Shown here piece by piece: positions 25,446 to 33,198 of a stretch of DNA of 33,214 nucleotides. Position numbers and translations under genes: made by a program. The stretch comes from a virus. A model generated the notes under the pieces. The model saw nothing but the letters and a program-made list of their open reading frames with translations. It had not been told where the DNA came from and made no database searches. The stretch covers positions 1 to 33,214 of IMG/VR virus record IMGVR_UViG_3300042470_000362. One strand, 5' to 3'. Every line of letters begins with the position of its first letter. The first letter of the stretch is position 1.

Positions 25446-25754
25446 TCATTTTCTTTGTGATTGTAATGCCCTTACACCGTGGTATGGGCAAACCGTTTTG
25501 TGGCCATCGCCCTGAACAATTATGCCAGTGCCTTTACAAATACATTTAGCAGCATCTGGATTCGTTCCATCGTCTGGTTTGGGTGCCACTTTAAACACTT
25601 GAGGTTCAGCTTCTTCAAAAGCTTGTTTAGCCTGTGTTTGCCATTCTTCCACGTAGGAAGAATACATATTGGTGACATCTTCATTTTTAAATGTACACAA
25701 TGATTCAGAGCAACACCCGCAAAATAATACTGATACTAAAAATAAATGTCTCAT
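25446..25754 (-). CDS. Lipoprotein-like secreted protein with zinc-knuckle motif
   Basis: This 102-residue protein has a signal-peptide-like start (RHLFLVSVLFCGCCSES) with three cysteines in an imperfect lipobox, so lipid attachment is plausible. The C-terminal half contains KCICKGTGIIVQGDG and VCPYHG, with CxCxGxG and CxxH spacing reminiscent of a DnaJ-type knuckle, probably zinc-binding. It overlaps the preceding gene by 4 nt and is first of four small membrane or secreted proteins. It might be an outer-membrane spanin, but zinc cysteines in such a protein are unusual. Confidence 0.65.
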   Translation of the reverse strand: MRHLFLVSVLFCGCCSESLCTFKNEDVTNMYSSYVEEWQTQAKQAFEEAEPQVFKVAPKPDDGTNPDAAKCICKGTGIIVQGDGHKTVCPYHGVRALQSQRK

Positions 25755-25972
25755 GCGTTTCCACCGTCTACTGTTCTTAGATTATCAATATTATTCTGAA
25801 AGCGATCAGTATATTTGGTTTCTAAATCATCATATGAAATATGTTCTTCGAATACCGGGTGAGTATAACTAAATTCGCCAGTTCTTAAACATGATACTAT
25901 TACCGAACCAGTATATTGGTTTTCAACACCAGACACTACATTTGTGATCACATCGACTGTTGTTATTGCCAT
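25751..25972 (-). CDS. Small hypothetical protein
   Basis: This is a 73-residue protein without recognised family: ITTVDVITNVVSGVENQY then VIVSCLRTGEFSYTHPVFEE and an acidic helical end. AAGGG precedes the ATG. It lies between the repetitive protein and the lipoprotein-like gene. It may be a fibre accessory, chaperone or capsid decoration protein; the sequence does not decide. Confidence 0.62.
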   Translation of the reverse strand: MAITTVDVITNVVSGVENQYTGSVIVSCLRTGEFSYTHPVFEEHISYDDLETKYTDRFQNNIDNLRTVDGGNA

Positions 25973-26011
25973 TATTATACCCTTTATTTTGAGATTATTA
26001 AATTTAATTTA

Positions 26012-27403
26012 CTATGCCCATGATGGATTGAAACTTTGGTCATCAGTACCGTTCTGTGTACTTGCACTATAGTAGTAAGCGCTCCCATTAACATCTCCAC
26101 CACTTTCATTGGTTGAGAAGTCATTAAATACAGCATCAGCACTAGGAGATCCAATAGTTCCATAATTTTTACTAAAATCATTAAATACAGCATTACCATT
26201 AACAGTACAAGAAGAACGATTTTCTGAATAATCATTAAAAATAGCTTTTCCACCAATAGTTGCACTATTATAACTACTATCATTAAATTCTACCAAACTG
26301 TTACTATCTCCAGCGGTTCCATCATTATAAGATTCATCGTTAAATACTATTTTTGCTGGAGTCGCTGGACCACTAAGAGAACCACTACTACTCCAATAAG
26401 AAGTATCATTAAATACAACTTTAGCAGCACCTAGAACATTCGTTCCAGAATAATAACTAACACCATTAAAAATCAGAGTGCGGCAATCTATAGAGTTGGT
26501 GCCGCTGATACCGTGAAACATCCAACCATAACTAGGAATTTTACTATTAACAATTATTGTTAGAGCATTATCATTATCATTTATACTAGCAGAATAAACA
26601 TTAGCAGTATTGTCGAAATTATCTAATATTAATTGAGACTCACCATAGAAAGTCACATTTGTGCTACTAGCAATATAACTACTGTTTTTGAGAATTAATT
26701 TACCATAATATATACTATTACTTCCATTACTATAAGAGCTATTATTTAAAGTTAAGTCTCCGTAAATTGACATGTTGCTCACACCCACATTACTATTAAC
26801 AATAACATTACTATAATAATTTACAGCATTAGTAGTACTAGTAGAATTTATAATCACATTTGGACAATTTAAACTAGAAGCGCTACCAAGATATGAGCTA
26901 TCATCAAAAGTAACGGTTCCATTAATGTGAACACCAATACTGGTAGTAATATATGAACTATTCTTCAAAGTAAGATTACCAGTTATAACTGGAGTCCCAC
27001 TCGCACCACCAGTTCCTAAGTATGAAGTGTCATAAAATATAACATTTCCAGCTATTTGACCACTACTGATATATGTTGACTCATAAAAATAAACATCACT
27101 ATAAATAGTAGTACTAGAATTCAAATACCCAACACCTTCAACAATGATGATTTTGGCTACTATATTTCCGCTACTTACACTGGTAACTCCAGAACGAATT
27201 CTAGCAATATCTTTATCATTTGGAATTCTATCAGCAGGAATAGTATGGTCATAATCTAGCCACCAATTACTGGTGGTTGCCCAGTCTCCACTGCCGCCAA
27301 TATTCCAAAAATATAGAGTATTGCTACCATCCACAATATCTATAGCATTAGATGTAACTTTACCTGTTGTAACAACATTATGAGAACCATAATTAATAGC
27401 CAT
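26012..27403 (-). CDS. Repetitive Ser/Asn/Tyr-rich probable beta-helix surface protein
   Basis: The 463-residue protein consists of tandem short repeats with the recurring core FNDSSY or variants (LKNSSY, FDDSSY, FNDTSY, FNDESY, FNDYSE, FNDFSK), spaced ~15-25 residues, with Ser, Thr, Asn, Tyr and Gly between and almost no Lys or Arg. The N-terminus (NIGGSGDWATTSNWW) is a distinct cap of the sort found on bacterial repeat adhesins. Such arrays generally form a right-handed beta-helix, and next to a fibre gene it is probably a tail fibre or spike, or a decoy/adhesion protein. GGGGA precedes the ATG. No catalytic residues are apparent. Confidence 0.75.
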   Translation of the reverse strand: MAINYGSHNVVTTGKVTSNAIDIVDGSNTLYFWNIGGSGDWATTSNWWLDYDHTIPADRIPNDKDIARIRSGVTSVSSGNIVAKIIIVEGVGYLNSSTTIYSDVYFYESTYISSGQIAGNVIFYDTSYLGTGGASGTPVITGNLTLKNSSYITTSIGVHINGTVTFDDSSYLGSASSLNCPNVIINSTSTTNAVNYYSNVIVNSNVGVSNMSIYGDLTLNNSSYSNGSNSIYYGKLILKNSSYIASSTNVTFYGESQLILDNFDNTANVYSASINDNDNALTIIVNSKIPSYGWMFHGISGTNSIDCRTLIFNGVSYYSGTNVLGAAKVVFNDTSYWSSSGSLSGPATPAKIVFNDESYNDGTAGDSNSLVEFNDSSYNSATIGGKAIFNDYSENRSSCTVNGNAVFNDFSKNYGTIGSPSADAVFNDFSTNESGGDVNGSAYYYSASTQNGTDDQSFNPSWA

Positions 27404-27420
27404 AGCTGAATTTCCCCGTA

Positions 27421-27744
27421 TTAGTTGATTGTGACTGAGCCATCATCGTTCATTGTGAAATTACCAACAACAGCAGAACCCTCGCTAATTGCTTCTGGTT
27501 TAACACTAGCTATTAGCGCGCCTAGTTTAGCATGAAGCTCAAAAATCTCTTTAGCATCAGAACCAAGGGCCACAGCTATTTCTGCTGGGGTTGCTCTACT
27601 ATTACTCCAAAATAATTTTGAACCTTTATTAAAAGCATCAGCCATATCCTTAAATGCTGATCTAGCTTCAGCTTTAATTTGTCTAGCAATTTTTTCTGGA
27701 ACTGGAATGGTTACAGGAATCTCATTATTATCTAAAACACCCAT
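27421..27744 (-). CDS. Small protein of the fibre region
   Basis: This 107-residue protein starts at ATG 27744 with AAGGAG upstream; a longer frame from a TTG at 27792 is rejected. It is mostly helical in the first part (EKIARQIKAEARSAFKDM) with Ala-rich repeats (ATPAEIAVALGSDAKEIFEL) and a short strand ending (GNFTMNDDGSVTI). It lies between the fibre gene and the repetitive protein. It may be a fibre-associated structural protein or a chaperone; no family recognised. Confidence 0.72.
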   Translation of the reverse strand: MGVLDNNEIPVTIPVPEKIARQIKAEARSAFKDMADAFNKGSKLFWSNSRATPAEIAVALGSDAKEIFELHAKLGALIASVKPEAISEGSAVVGNFTMNDDGSVTIN

Positions 27745-27757
27745 CGTATTCTCCTTA

Positions 27758-29824
27758 TTATAGTATTGATTGTGTGATGTTAACAGCGGCAACCCAGCGT
27801 ATATTTTTACTATTAAGACCAGTAACTCTAAGTTCTAATGCTTCATTAGTATCATCAGCAACAACACTAGCGATTGTTGAACTCATATCTCCCTCGCTCC
27901 AATTTTCTGAAATTACAGATTCTATTAATGATGTTGCATTGGAATTATTTCGTCTTAAACATCCTCTAAAAACCCACGATGCGGCAGTATGATCAGTATC
28001 ATTATGAGCCACTAATTGAATAATAAAATTCCATGTTGTGCTAGCAGGAATAACTAATCTATTGCCACCACCAGCGGCATCGCCGTTTGTTGTTAATACA
28101 ACATTAGCAGTATTATCTGTGGTATTCTTTTTAAGAATTTTAGTAATAGTATTAGCATTGCTAGATCCAACATATAGTCCGTTTGTGGCAGTATGAATAG
28201 CATCAATTGTACGAGCATTGTCTATATGCACATATTGAGAATGATCATCATCACCAAGACCGAATAACAATCCGTGATCGTTCTGAGTCACGCCGTTAAT
28301 TGTTGATGATACACTCTCTCTTAGATCGAGTATACTCTGTAAACTACTCTTTGGAGTATTAGTATAACTATTATTTGTTAAAAATATTAATCTATAGAGT
28401 GGTTTAATTTCACTAGCTGGAATATTAGCTAAATTCAGATCTGACCAATTATTGTGATTTTCAGCACTTCCTAAACTACTGTCTTCTTTTTGACCAACAA
28501 TTGCTAGTATAGGATCATTAATATCATTAGTGGCCACAATCCACATAGCAAAATATCGGTTATTAGGAACGTTTGGAATTGTCCAAGTTCCACCAGAATA
28601 CAAATTATATTGCGCTCTTGTGCCATTATATTTAACTGGATATGGTGTTCCAGAATCTCTTACCCATTGACCAGTACTTCCGCTGTGATAGTATGTTGGA
28701 ATATAAGCAATAGGATCCAGTTGTTGAGTAAATTCAACTCCATTGTCTCCATCAGCAATATTAATAATGATATCTTCTTGATAAAGAGTTCCATTACTAA
28801 TACTAACTTGAGCATGACTATTTGAGGTACCATTTCCTAATAATACATAATTACCAATACTTAATCCCTCAATATATTGAACACCAAAAGTGCGATGAAT
28901 CCACTTGTGGGTTGAAGAATCCATTCGGATACCGTGGCGTTCTTCTCCAAAAAATGTGCTTTGATTAATATCAGCGTTCCAATGAATATACGCAATTGGC
29001 ACATCAGTATCAAAATCGAATTCTGTTGTTTTATTATCTAATAATCCAGTATTAGTATTAAAATGTAAATAGTTGAGTGCTGTTCCACTACCTATAACAA
29101 CTGTTTCTGTAGCTGTTTTGGTAACCTTAACGCCTTCTATGTATATAGCATAACTAGATCCACTTGGTTGAATGGTAAAAGTTCTAGTGCTATCATTAAA
29201 ACTGATAACGCTATCTGTTCGATTTACGAATCCTTGAGGTTCTTGACTTAGTACATTAATCTCTGTATGACGATTATTTAGTGTGAGGGTGTTACCGCTA
29301 TCAATATAGGACAGATTAATACCAGTGCCAGCAACTAATAATTGTGCTGTTCTATCATCAACACTTTCTGCAAAATTAGTAGCATAATAAATATTATTAC
29401 CAGATGTTAGAATAAAGTCTCCAGAGGCTGTGCTGGTTATATTTTCTAAACCTACTAAACTATTTGGCTTGCTTGTTATTTGTAGCCATGCTGGACTAAT
29501 ATCTGCTAATTGAACATAAGAAGCTTCTAAAATTTTACTTCCACTACCCAAATAAACCCATCTAACACCATCAGATGTTAAAACTATTGTACCTTCAACA
29601 ATTTGGTCTTGTTGATTAACAGTTAAATCAGCAATTCCGCCAGCCGATACGATATTAATAAAATCTTGCGTGACATAACTTAAACTATTCCACGCCGAAG
29701 TTCCATCCCCAAATTTAATTTTGTTTGTATCTGTTTCAAAACCCGGCTCACCAAGAGATAGAACTGGATTTATACTAGACCAATTTGAAGATGTGTCTCT
29801 TCTTAATTGAATTTTGACTGTCAT
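27758..29824 (-). CDS. Large tail fibre-like protein with Mtd-type N-terminal domain
   Basis: The 688-residue protein begins with a short domain, IQLRRDTSSNW, SLGEPGFETDTNKIKFGD and GTSAWNSL, which is the N-terminal attachment module of Bordetella phage Mtd-like and related phage fibre proteins. The rest is beta-rich, Ser/Thr/Asn-rich, with few Cys, and includes IYIEGVKVTKTATETVVIGSG (repeated domain edges), YDLHNDTDHTAASWVF-like segments and a C-terminal globular part ending VAAVNITQSIL. It probably forms a fibre trimer for receptor binding. There is no template repeat or reverse transcriptase in the window, so no evidence of Mtd-like hypervariation. Confidence 0.75.
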   Translation of the reverse strand: MTVKIQLRRDTSSNWSSINPVLSLGEPGFETDTNKIKFGDGTSAWNSLSYVTQDFINIVSAGGIADLTVNQQDQIVEGTIVLTSDGVRWVYLGSGSKILEASYVQLADISPAWLQITSKPNSLVGLENITSTASGDFILTSGNNIYYATNFAESVDDRTAQLLVAGTGINLSYIDSGNTLTLNNRHTEINVLSQEPQGFVNRTDSVISFNDSTRTFTIQPSGSSYAIYIEGVKVTKTATETVVIGSGTALNYLHFNTNTGLLDNKTTEFDFDTDVPIAYIHWNADINQSTFFGEERHGIRMDSSTHKWIHRTFGVQYIEGLSIGNYVLLGNGTSNSHAQVSISNGTLYQEDIIINIADGDNGVEFTQQLDPIAYIPTYYHSGSTGQWVRDSGTPYPVKYNGTRAQYNLYSGGTWTIPNVPNNRYFAMWIVATNDINDPILAIVGQKEDSSLGSAENHNNWSDLNLANIPASEIKPLYRLIFLTNNSYTNTPKSSLQSILDLRESVSSTINGVTQNDHGLLFGLGDDDHSQYVHIDNARTIDAIHTATNGLYVGSSNANTITKILKKNTTDNTANVVLTTNGDAAGGGNRLVIPASTTWNFIIQLVAHNDTDHTAASWVFRGCLRRNNSNATSLIESVISENWSEGDMSSTIASVVADDTNEALELRVTGLNSKNIRWVAAVNITQSIL

Positions 29825-29845
29825 GTTTAATCTCCAGTTATATAA

Positions 29846-30763
29846 TTAAAATATTTTGTCTATAGTCCAAGATACTTTTCTTGGTGGGAATCCATCTACA
29901 TCACTAAATACCCAAGAACCATTAGATGATAGCATATCAGCGGCATCACTTTCTCTAATCCAAAAACTACCATCAGGTTGATCGTGACGTTTTTCACCAT
30001 TATTCCATAATCCCCAACTATTTTGTACTAAGAATAAGGTTTCGTTATATATTTCATGGGTGTCATCCATTCCTATCCATGCCATCGCGTGACTCCAAGA
30101 GCCACTTCTAGCAGCAATTCCATATTTATCTCTACGAGAACTAAATCCTAATCCGCTGCATACACTAATAGCATAACCATTAGCAATAGCATCTCTGGCT
30201 TGTTCAATAGTATTGATTAGACTAATTGTTTTAACTTTATGTTTATTGGCTTCTTTGACTAATGATAATGGAACTCCGCTTCTTCCCCATTTACCACCAA
30301 TAGCACTATATTCTGATAGATCGTATTCTCCATATTTTTGTCTTAATAAAATACCACCAGACTCATTAACAAACTTTGCTGCACCAGCACAAGTCATTCC
30401 TTCGCCACCATGACCGCGACATCCATAAATACCTTCTGTTGCTCCACGGGCAATAAATTCTTCTTTTTCTCCATTAATTATTTCACAACTCCGTGTAACA
30501 TCAACGCTATTTCGCGTTGCATGACTTACACAATCTCCTTGTACTTGTCTTTCTGATGGACCAAATGAGGGATCAAATTTAAGCAATGATTTAAATGGTA
30601 ATGATAGTTTACCTTTACCGCTACCAGATAAATCATGAGCGGCCACACCAAATAAAGGGTGTGGTAATCGACCCAAAAGTTGATCTAGTTCTTTTGGGTC
30701 ACAATAAGATCCAACAAAGCCTTCTTTATAGGCTTTTAATAAATCCCTAGAATTTTTAAACAT
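29846..30763 (-). CDS. Papain-like (C1 family) cysteine peptidase
   Basis: This 305-residue protein shows the papain catalytic set: ERQVQGDCVSHATRNS with oxyanion Gln (Q73 or Q75) and C78, SGSWSHAMAWIGMDD with H225, and LFLVQNSWGLWNNG with N248, in the correct order and followed by FWIRES. The expected papain fold would span about 60-300; the N-terminal ~55 residues could be a propeptide or anchor domain. No signal peptide is seen, so export would rely on a holin-type route or packaging into the virion. It lies 10 bases downstream of the holin-like gene. Possible roles are lysis, virion penetration or attack on host proteins. Confidence 0.85.
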   Translation of the reverse strand: MFKNSRDLLKAYKEGFVGSYCDPKELDQLLGRLPHPLFGVAAHDLSGSGKGKLSLPFKSLLKFDPSFGPSERQVQGDCVSHATRNSVDVTRSCEIINGEKEEFIARGATEGIYGCRGHGGEGMTCAGAAKFVNESGGILLRQKYGEYDLSEYSAIGGKWGRSGVPLSLVKEANKHKVKTISLINTIEQARDAIANGYAISVCSGLGFSSRRDKYGIAARSGSWSHAMAWIGMDDTHEIYNETLFLVQNSWGLWNNGEKRHDQPDGSFWIRESDAADMLSSNGSWVFSDVDGFPPRKVSWTIDKIF

Positions 30764-30773
30764 TTAGATATCC

Positions 30774-30992
30774 TTATTTGGTATTATCTTTAGCCCACTT
30801 AATAACAGTATTCATTACTACTACCACAACTGGAACAATAAGTGCTGACATATTACCAAGATCCACTTTGGTTACGTTCTCACCAACATATGTTAGTACA
30901 GCAGCAAGGCCAACCAATAAAGCATTTTTACCAACATGAACTAAATCTGTGGTATTTAATGCGAAGGCGGGTGAACCATATAGCTTTGACAT
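30774..30992 (-). CDS. Holin-like two-pass membrane protein
   Basis: The 72-residue protein has two hydrophobic spans, NALLVGLAAVLTYVG (~22-37) and SALIVPVVVVVMNTVIKW (~48-66), a short polar loop, and a positively charged C-terminus (KDNTK), the arrangement of small class II/III holins. It sits between a PAS-domain protein and a papain-like peptidase. Holin assignment rests on topology and context, not on a family match. Confidence 0.65.
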   Translation of the reverse strand: MSKLYGSPAFALNTTDLVHVGKNALLVGLAAVLTYVGENVTKVDLGNMSALIVPVVVVVMNTVIKWAKDNTK

Positions 30993-30993
30993 T

Positions 30994-31587
30994 TTAATTC
31001 TCCTTGAATTCTGAGATGCTAACTAAAAAACCACCGTGCGACGTTTCGTTAATTTTATATGGAAATCCTACTAGCTTGATTTTCTTACCATCACAGTTTT
31101 TTGTGATCTTAAAAAATTTTCTATTCATGTCTAAACAGGATTTAAATTCAGAAAAAAAATCTTCTCTTTCTTCTTCATCAATATAGGTTAACCAATCGTA
31201 ACCATCCACACTATCTATACTATCGCTAGTTAATTCATAAAAACTATTGTTTGTCCAAATTAACCTTCCGTGGTCATCAGTTTCAAATAATGCTATATTA
31301 TTATAGTGTAATGCAGCTTTTGTTCTTTGCTCCATTACTTTTTGGCGAGTTTCTATTCTATTACAAGTACTTTTAAGTTCTAATATTGAGTCTTTTATGC
31401 TATTACCACCATTGGTAGTTAGTTCTTTTTTAATAGCTTCTATACTTTTGATAACTTTGTCATGGCTATTTAATAATCTAATAGTTGGCTTAACTATTTT
31501 AGCCCAAATTAAACCACATAAAGTTCCAATGCCGCCAACTAAACTAAAAAATACAGTAATTTGTTCGGGATCTTTAAAATTTATCAT
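30994..31587 (-). CDS. Membrane-anchored PAS-domain protein
   Basis: The 197-residue protein has a membrane segment (residues ~10-30, VFFSLVGGIGTLCGLIWA), a charged coiled-coil linker (38-90) and a PAS domain (95-193: LFETDDHGRLIWTNNSFYEL; FFKITKNCDGKKI; GGFLVSISEF). PAS domains sense small ligands, redox state or light and usually signal through attached domains. No output domain is fused, so it might act by contact with the holin-like protein one base downstream. The ribosome site is GGGGG upstream of ATG 31587. Phage PAS proteins are rarely noted. Confidence 0.8.
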   Translation of the reverse strand: MINFKDPEQITVFFSLVGGIGTLCGLIWAKIVKPTIRLLNSHDKVIKSIEAIKKELTTNGGNSIKDSILELKSTCNRIETRQKVMEQRTKAALHYNNIALFETDDHGRLIWTNNSFYELTSDSIDSVDGYDWLTYIDEEEREDFFSEFKSCLDMNRKFFKITKNCDGKKIKLVGFPYKINETSHGGFLVSISEFKEN

Positions 31588-31610
31588 TTAAACCCCCAAA
31601 AGAAGAAACA

Positions 31611-31642
31611 GATGCCCCAAAATCATATAGTAATGAGGCACC
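31611..31642 (-). terminator. Weak hairpin after a putative structural gene
   Basis: On the minus strand GGTGCCTC and GGGGCATC pair over 8 bp with two G-U pairs around a 16-nt loop, followed by T-rich sequence. It lies in the 69-nt gap between the structural gene and the PAS gene. No clean U-tract is present, so an attenuator or RNA-stability element is as likely as a terminator. Confidence 0.25.
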
Positions 31643-31656
31643 TGAATCTAAATTTC

Positions 31657-32286
31657 TCAGCTTTCGTAACTATTCTTAGCCTTATAAGTATCAACCTTTG
31701 CTGTTTTGCCACCAAACATATAAATAAGTTCGCCGGGAACACTTCTTGTTGGGGTAGCGGCATCGTCTACAGCGGCTGTTACGCCATCATCAGCTTGAAC
31801 ATAGTTAGCGTCATTACCATAGCCAGTGCCTCTGGTAAGGCCGGGGAAAACATAACCATTTGGAACAGCATAAAGATTAAATACTCTATCAGAGTACGCA
31901 CCAATTCTGCGAGTATCCACAATCTTATGAATACTTACAGGAGTCTTATTACCGCCAACTGATAGTGCTGTTGATGATACGTTGCTAACTTTAGCAGCAT
32001 TATCACCAGCTAATCTCATGATAAAGTTTGTGCCTGCTGCTGGATTATAAGCAAATGTTCCAGCACTATAAGCTTTCTTTATACCATGAGGATCAGCATT
32101 CTGACTTCCGCCAGAATTGCTATCATCAACTAGTACCTTTGACCCATAACTGCGTTTTGACCCATTAACTTCTACTAGATCAAGAACATTGGCAACTGGG
32201 CCAGTAGCAGACACATTACCAGCATTGATAAGTGTGCCACCATTTCTTTTTTCGATTCCAGAACCTTGTGGGCTTGCGATTGACAT
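31657..32286 (-). CDS. Ala/Gly/Ser-rich putative virion structural protein
   Basis: The 209-residue protein is low in Cys and rich in Gly, Ser, Ala, Val and Asn (TGPVANVLDLVEVNGSKR; VSSTALSVGGNKTPV; ADDGVTAAVDDAATPTRSV), with alternating strand-like segments, as in capsid decoration, tail-tube or fibre-base proteins. GGAG precedes the start and the gene has a longer leader than neighbours (77 nt), which holds a TATAAATT sequence. It directly follows the phage sigma-factor gene, suggesting expression as a late structural protein. No family match; virion role is inferred. Confidence 0.68.
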   Translation of the reverse strand: MSIASPQGSGIEKRNGGTLINAGNVSATGPVANVLDLVEVNGSKRSYGSKVLVDDSNSGGSQNADPHGIKKAYSAGTFAYNPAAGTNFIMRLAGDNAAKVSNVSSTALSVGGNKTPVSIHKIVDTRRIGAYSDRVFNLYAVPNGYVFPGLTRGTGYGNDANYVQADDGVTAAVDDAATPTRSVPGELIYMFGGKTAKVDTYKAKNSYES

Positions 32287-32351
32287 AATAATTCTCCTAT
32301 ATTTAGAAAAAGTTTATATTTTCCACATCCTTTATGCGTCCGGTTCCTACT

Positions 32352-32359
32352 AATTTATA
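32352..32359 (-). promoter_or_regulatory. Possible T4-late-like promoter element
   Basis: TATAAATT on the minus strand (7/8 match to the T4 late consensus TATAAATA) lies in the 77-nt gap just after the sigma-factor stop and ~66 bases before the next start, without a good -35 element. The location is consistent with recognition by the phage sigma factor. In AT-rich DNA this is weak support. Confidence 0.28.
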
Positions 32360-32363
32360 CACA

Positions 32364-32840
32364 TTATGAGAACTTTTTCTTGATATTTTTTATGATTTTA
32401 TGCATTTTTCGTCTTGTGCTTTCCCTATTTGTGTTGTATTTTTGTGACATTTCTGAGATGGTCATATTGCTTAATCTATCGATAAACATCTCTTGATCAG
32501 ATTCAGACAACTCATCAAGAATATCAATCATCAGAAATTGATTCTTTTTAGAGGGAATATTATCATGCAATGTACCACTAAATCTATCTATTTTCTTACT
32601 AAACTTTATTTCTTTCATACACTCTATAAACACGCCATTATACAGGTATGTGGTGAACTTAGCACCCTTTTCTGGATTATGGTTAACAAAGGTTTTCCAT
32701 AGTGCATTTAATTGACAGGTATTGATAGTGTCTTTATCTAATTGATTTCTAAATCGTTTAGATGCTTTATTCATTATCTTTACTATATTATCATCTTTAA
32801 GAGCATTCTCAATTTTTGTGTTTATGCAATCATCGCTCAT
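32364..32840 (-). CDS. Phage sigma-70-family transcription factor
   Basis: The 158-residue protein has two sigma-like regions. Residues ~20-85 (IMNKASKRFRNQLDKDTI, LNALWKTFVNHNPEKGAKF, TYLYNGVFIECMKEIK) match region 2 with the aromatic -10 recognition helix and the GAKF segment. Residues ~105-157 (DELSESDQEMFIDRLSN, MTISEMSQKYNTNRESTRR) match region 4, a helix-turn-helix for -35 or co-activator contact. Regions 1 and 3 are absent, as in ECF or T4 gp55-like factors. It probably directs host RNA polymerase to late phage promoters. It is followed by a structural gene and preceded at one base by an acidic protein. Confidence 0.82.
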   Translation of the reverse strand: MSDDCINTKIENALKDDNIVKIMNKASKRFRNQLDKDTINTCQLNALWKTFVNHNPEKGAKFTTYLYNGVFIECMKEIKFSKKIDRFSGTLHDNIPSKKNQFLMIDILDELSESDQEMFIDRLSNMTISEMSQKYNTNRESTRRKMHKIIKNIKKKFS

Positions 32841-32841
32841 T

Positions 32842-33198
32842 TCAATCTCCTTCTAAAAGTGCTTTTTCAATATCATTTCTAACCTTAGTAAAATCAAACA
32901 TTGTGCCAATTCCAATAAAAAATCGGTATCTACTAAATATTTTTAATAACTCAACGCCGGGAACCTTATTAAGTACATCTTTAGTGGAGTGAGTTAAATC
33001 AAAATTTGTGTGACCAATCCAACAATCAAAACTAGAAAGCATAGCGATATCTTCCATTAATTTTTCAGTCACAGGAACCATCGGTCCAACCTGTAAAATA
33101 CTAGATTGATCTTCATAATCATCATCGTCATCAATATCCTCATCATCTTCAACAGAATCTTCAATATCACTATCAATTTCATCCCCCAAATATTTCAT
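32842..33198 (-). CDS. Hypothetical protein with acidic N-terminus
   Basis: The 118-residue protein starts with a run of Asp/Glu (~6-30) with few other charges, then a folded-looking region (VTEKLMEDIAMLSSFDCWIG; VPGVELLKIFSRYRFFIG; MFDFTKVRNDIEKALLEGD). The acidic end resembles DNA mimics or interaction tails. It is separated from the sigma gene by one base, so they are co-transcribed; it could be a partner or a regulator of the sigma factor, but that is speculation. Confidence 0.65.
   Translation of the reverse strand: MKYLGDEIDSDIEDSVEDDEDIDDDDDYEDQSSILQVGPMVPVTEKLMEDIAMLSSFDCWIGHTNFDLTHSTKDVLNKVPGVELLKIFSRYRFFIGIGTMFDFTKVRNDIEKALLEGD

Noticed and set aside
25984-26283. A 99-codon minus-strand frame rich in Leu, Met and Val
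   Set aside because: It lies in another frame of the repetitive beta-helix gene and arises from its repetitive codons; no ribosome site.
26012-29824. Diversity-generating retroelement target
   Set aside because: No reverse transcriptase or template repeat in the window, and no adenine-biased variable repeat seen.
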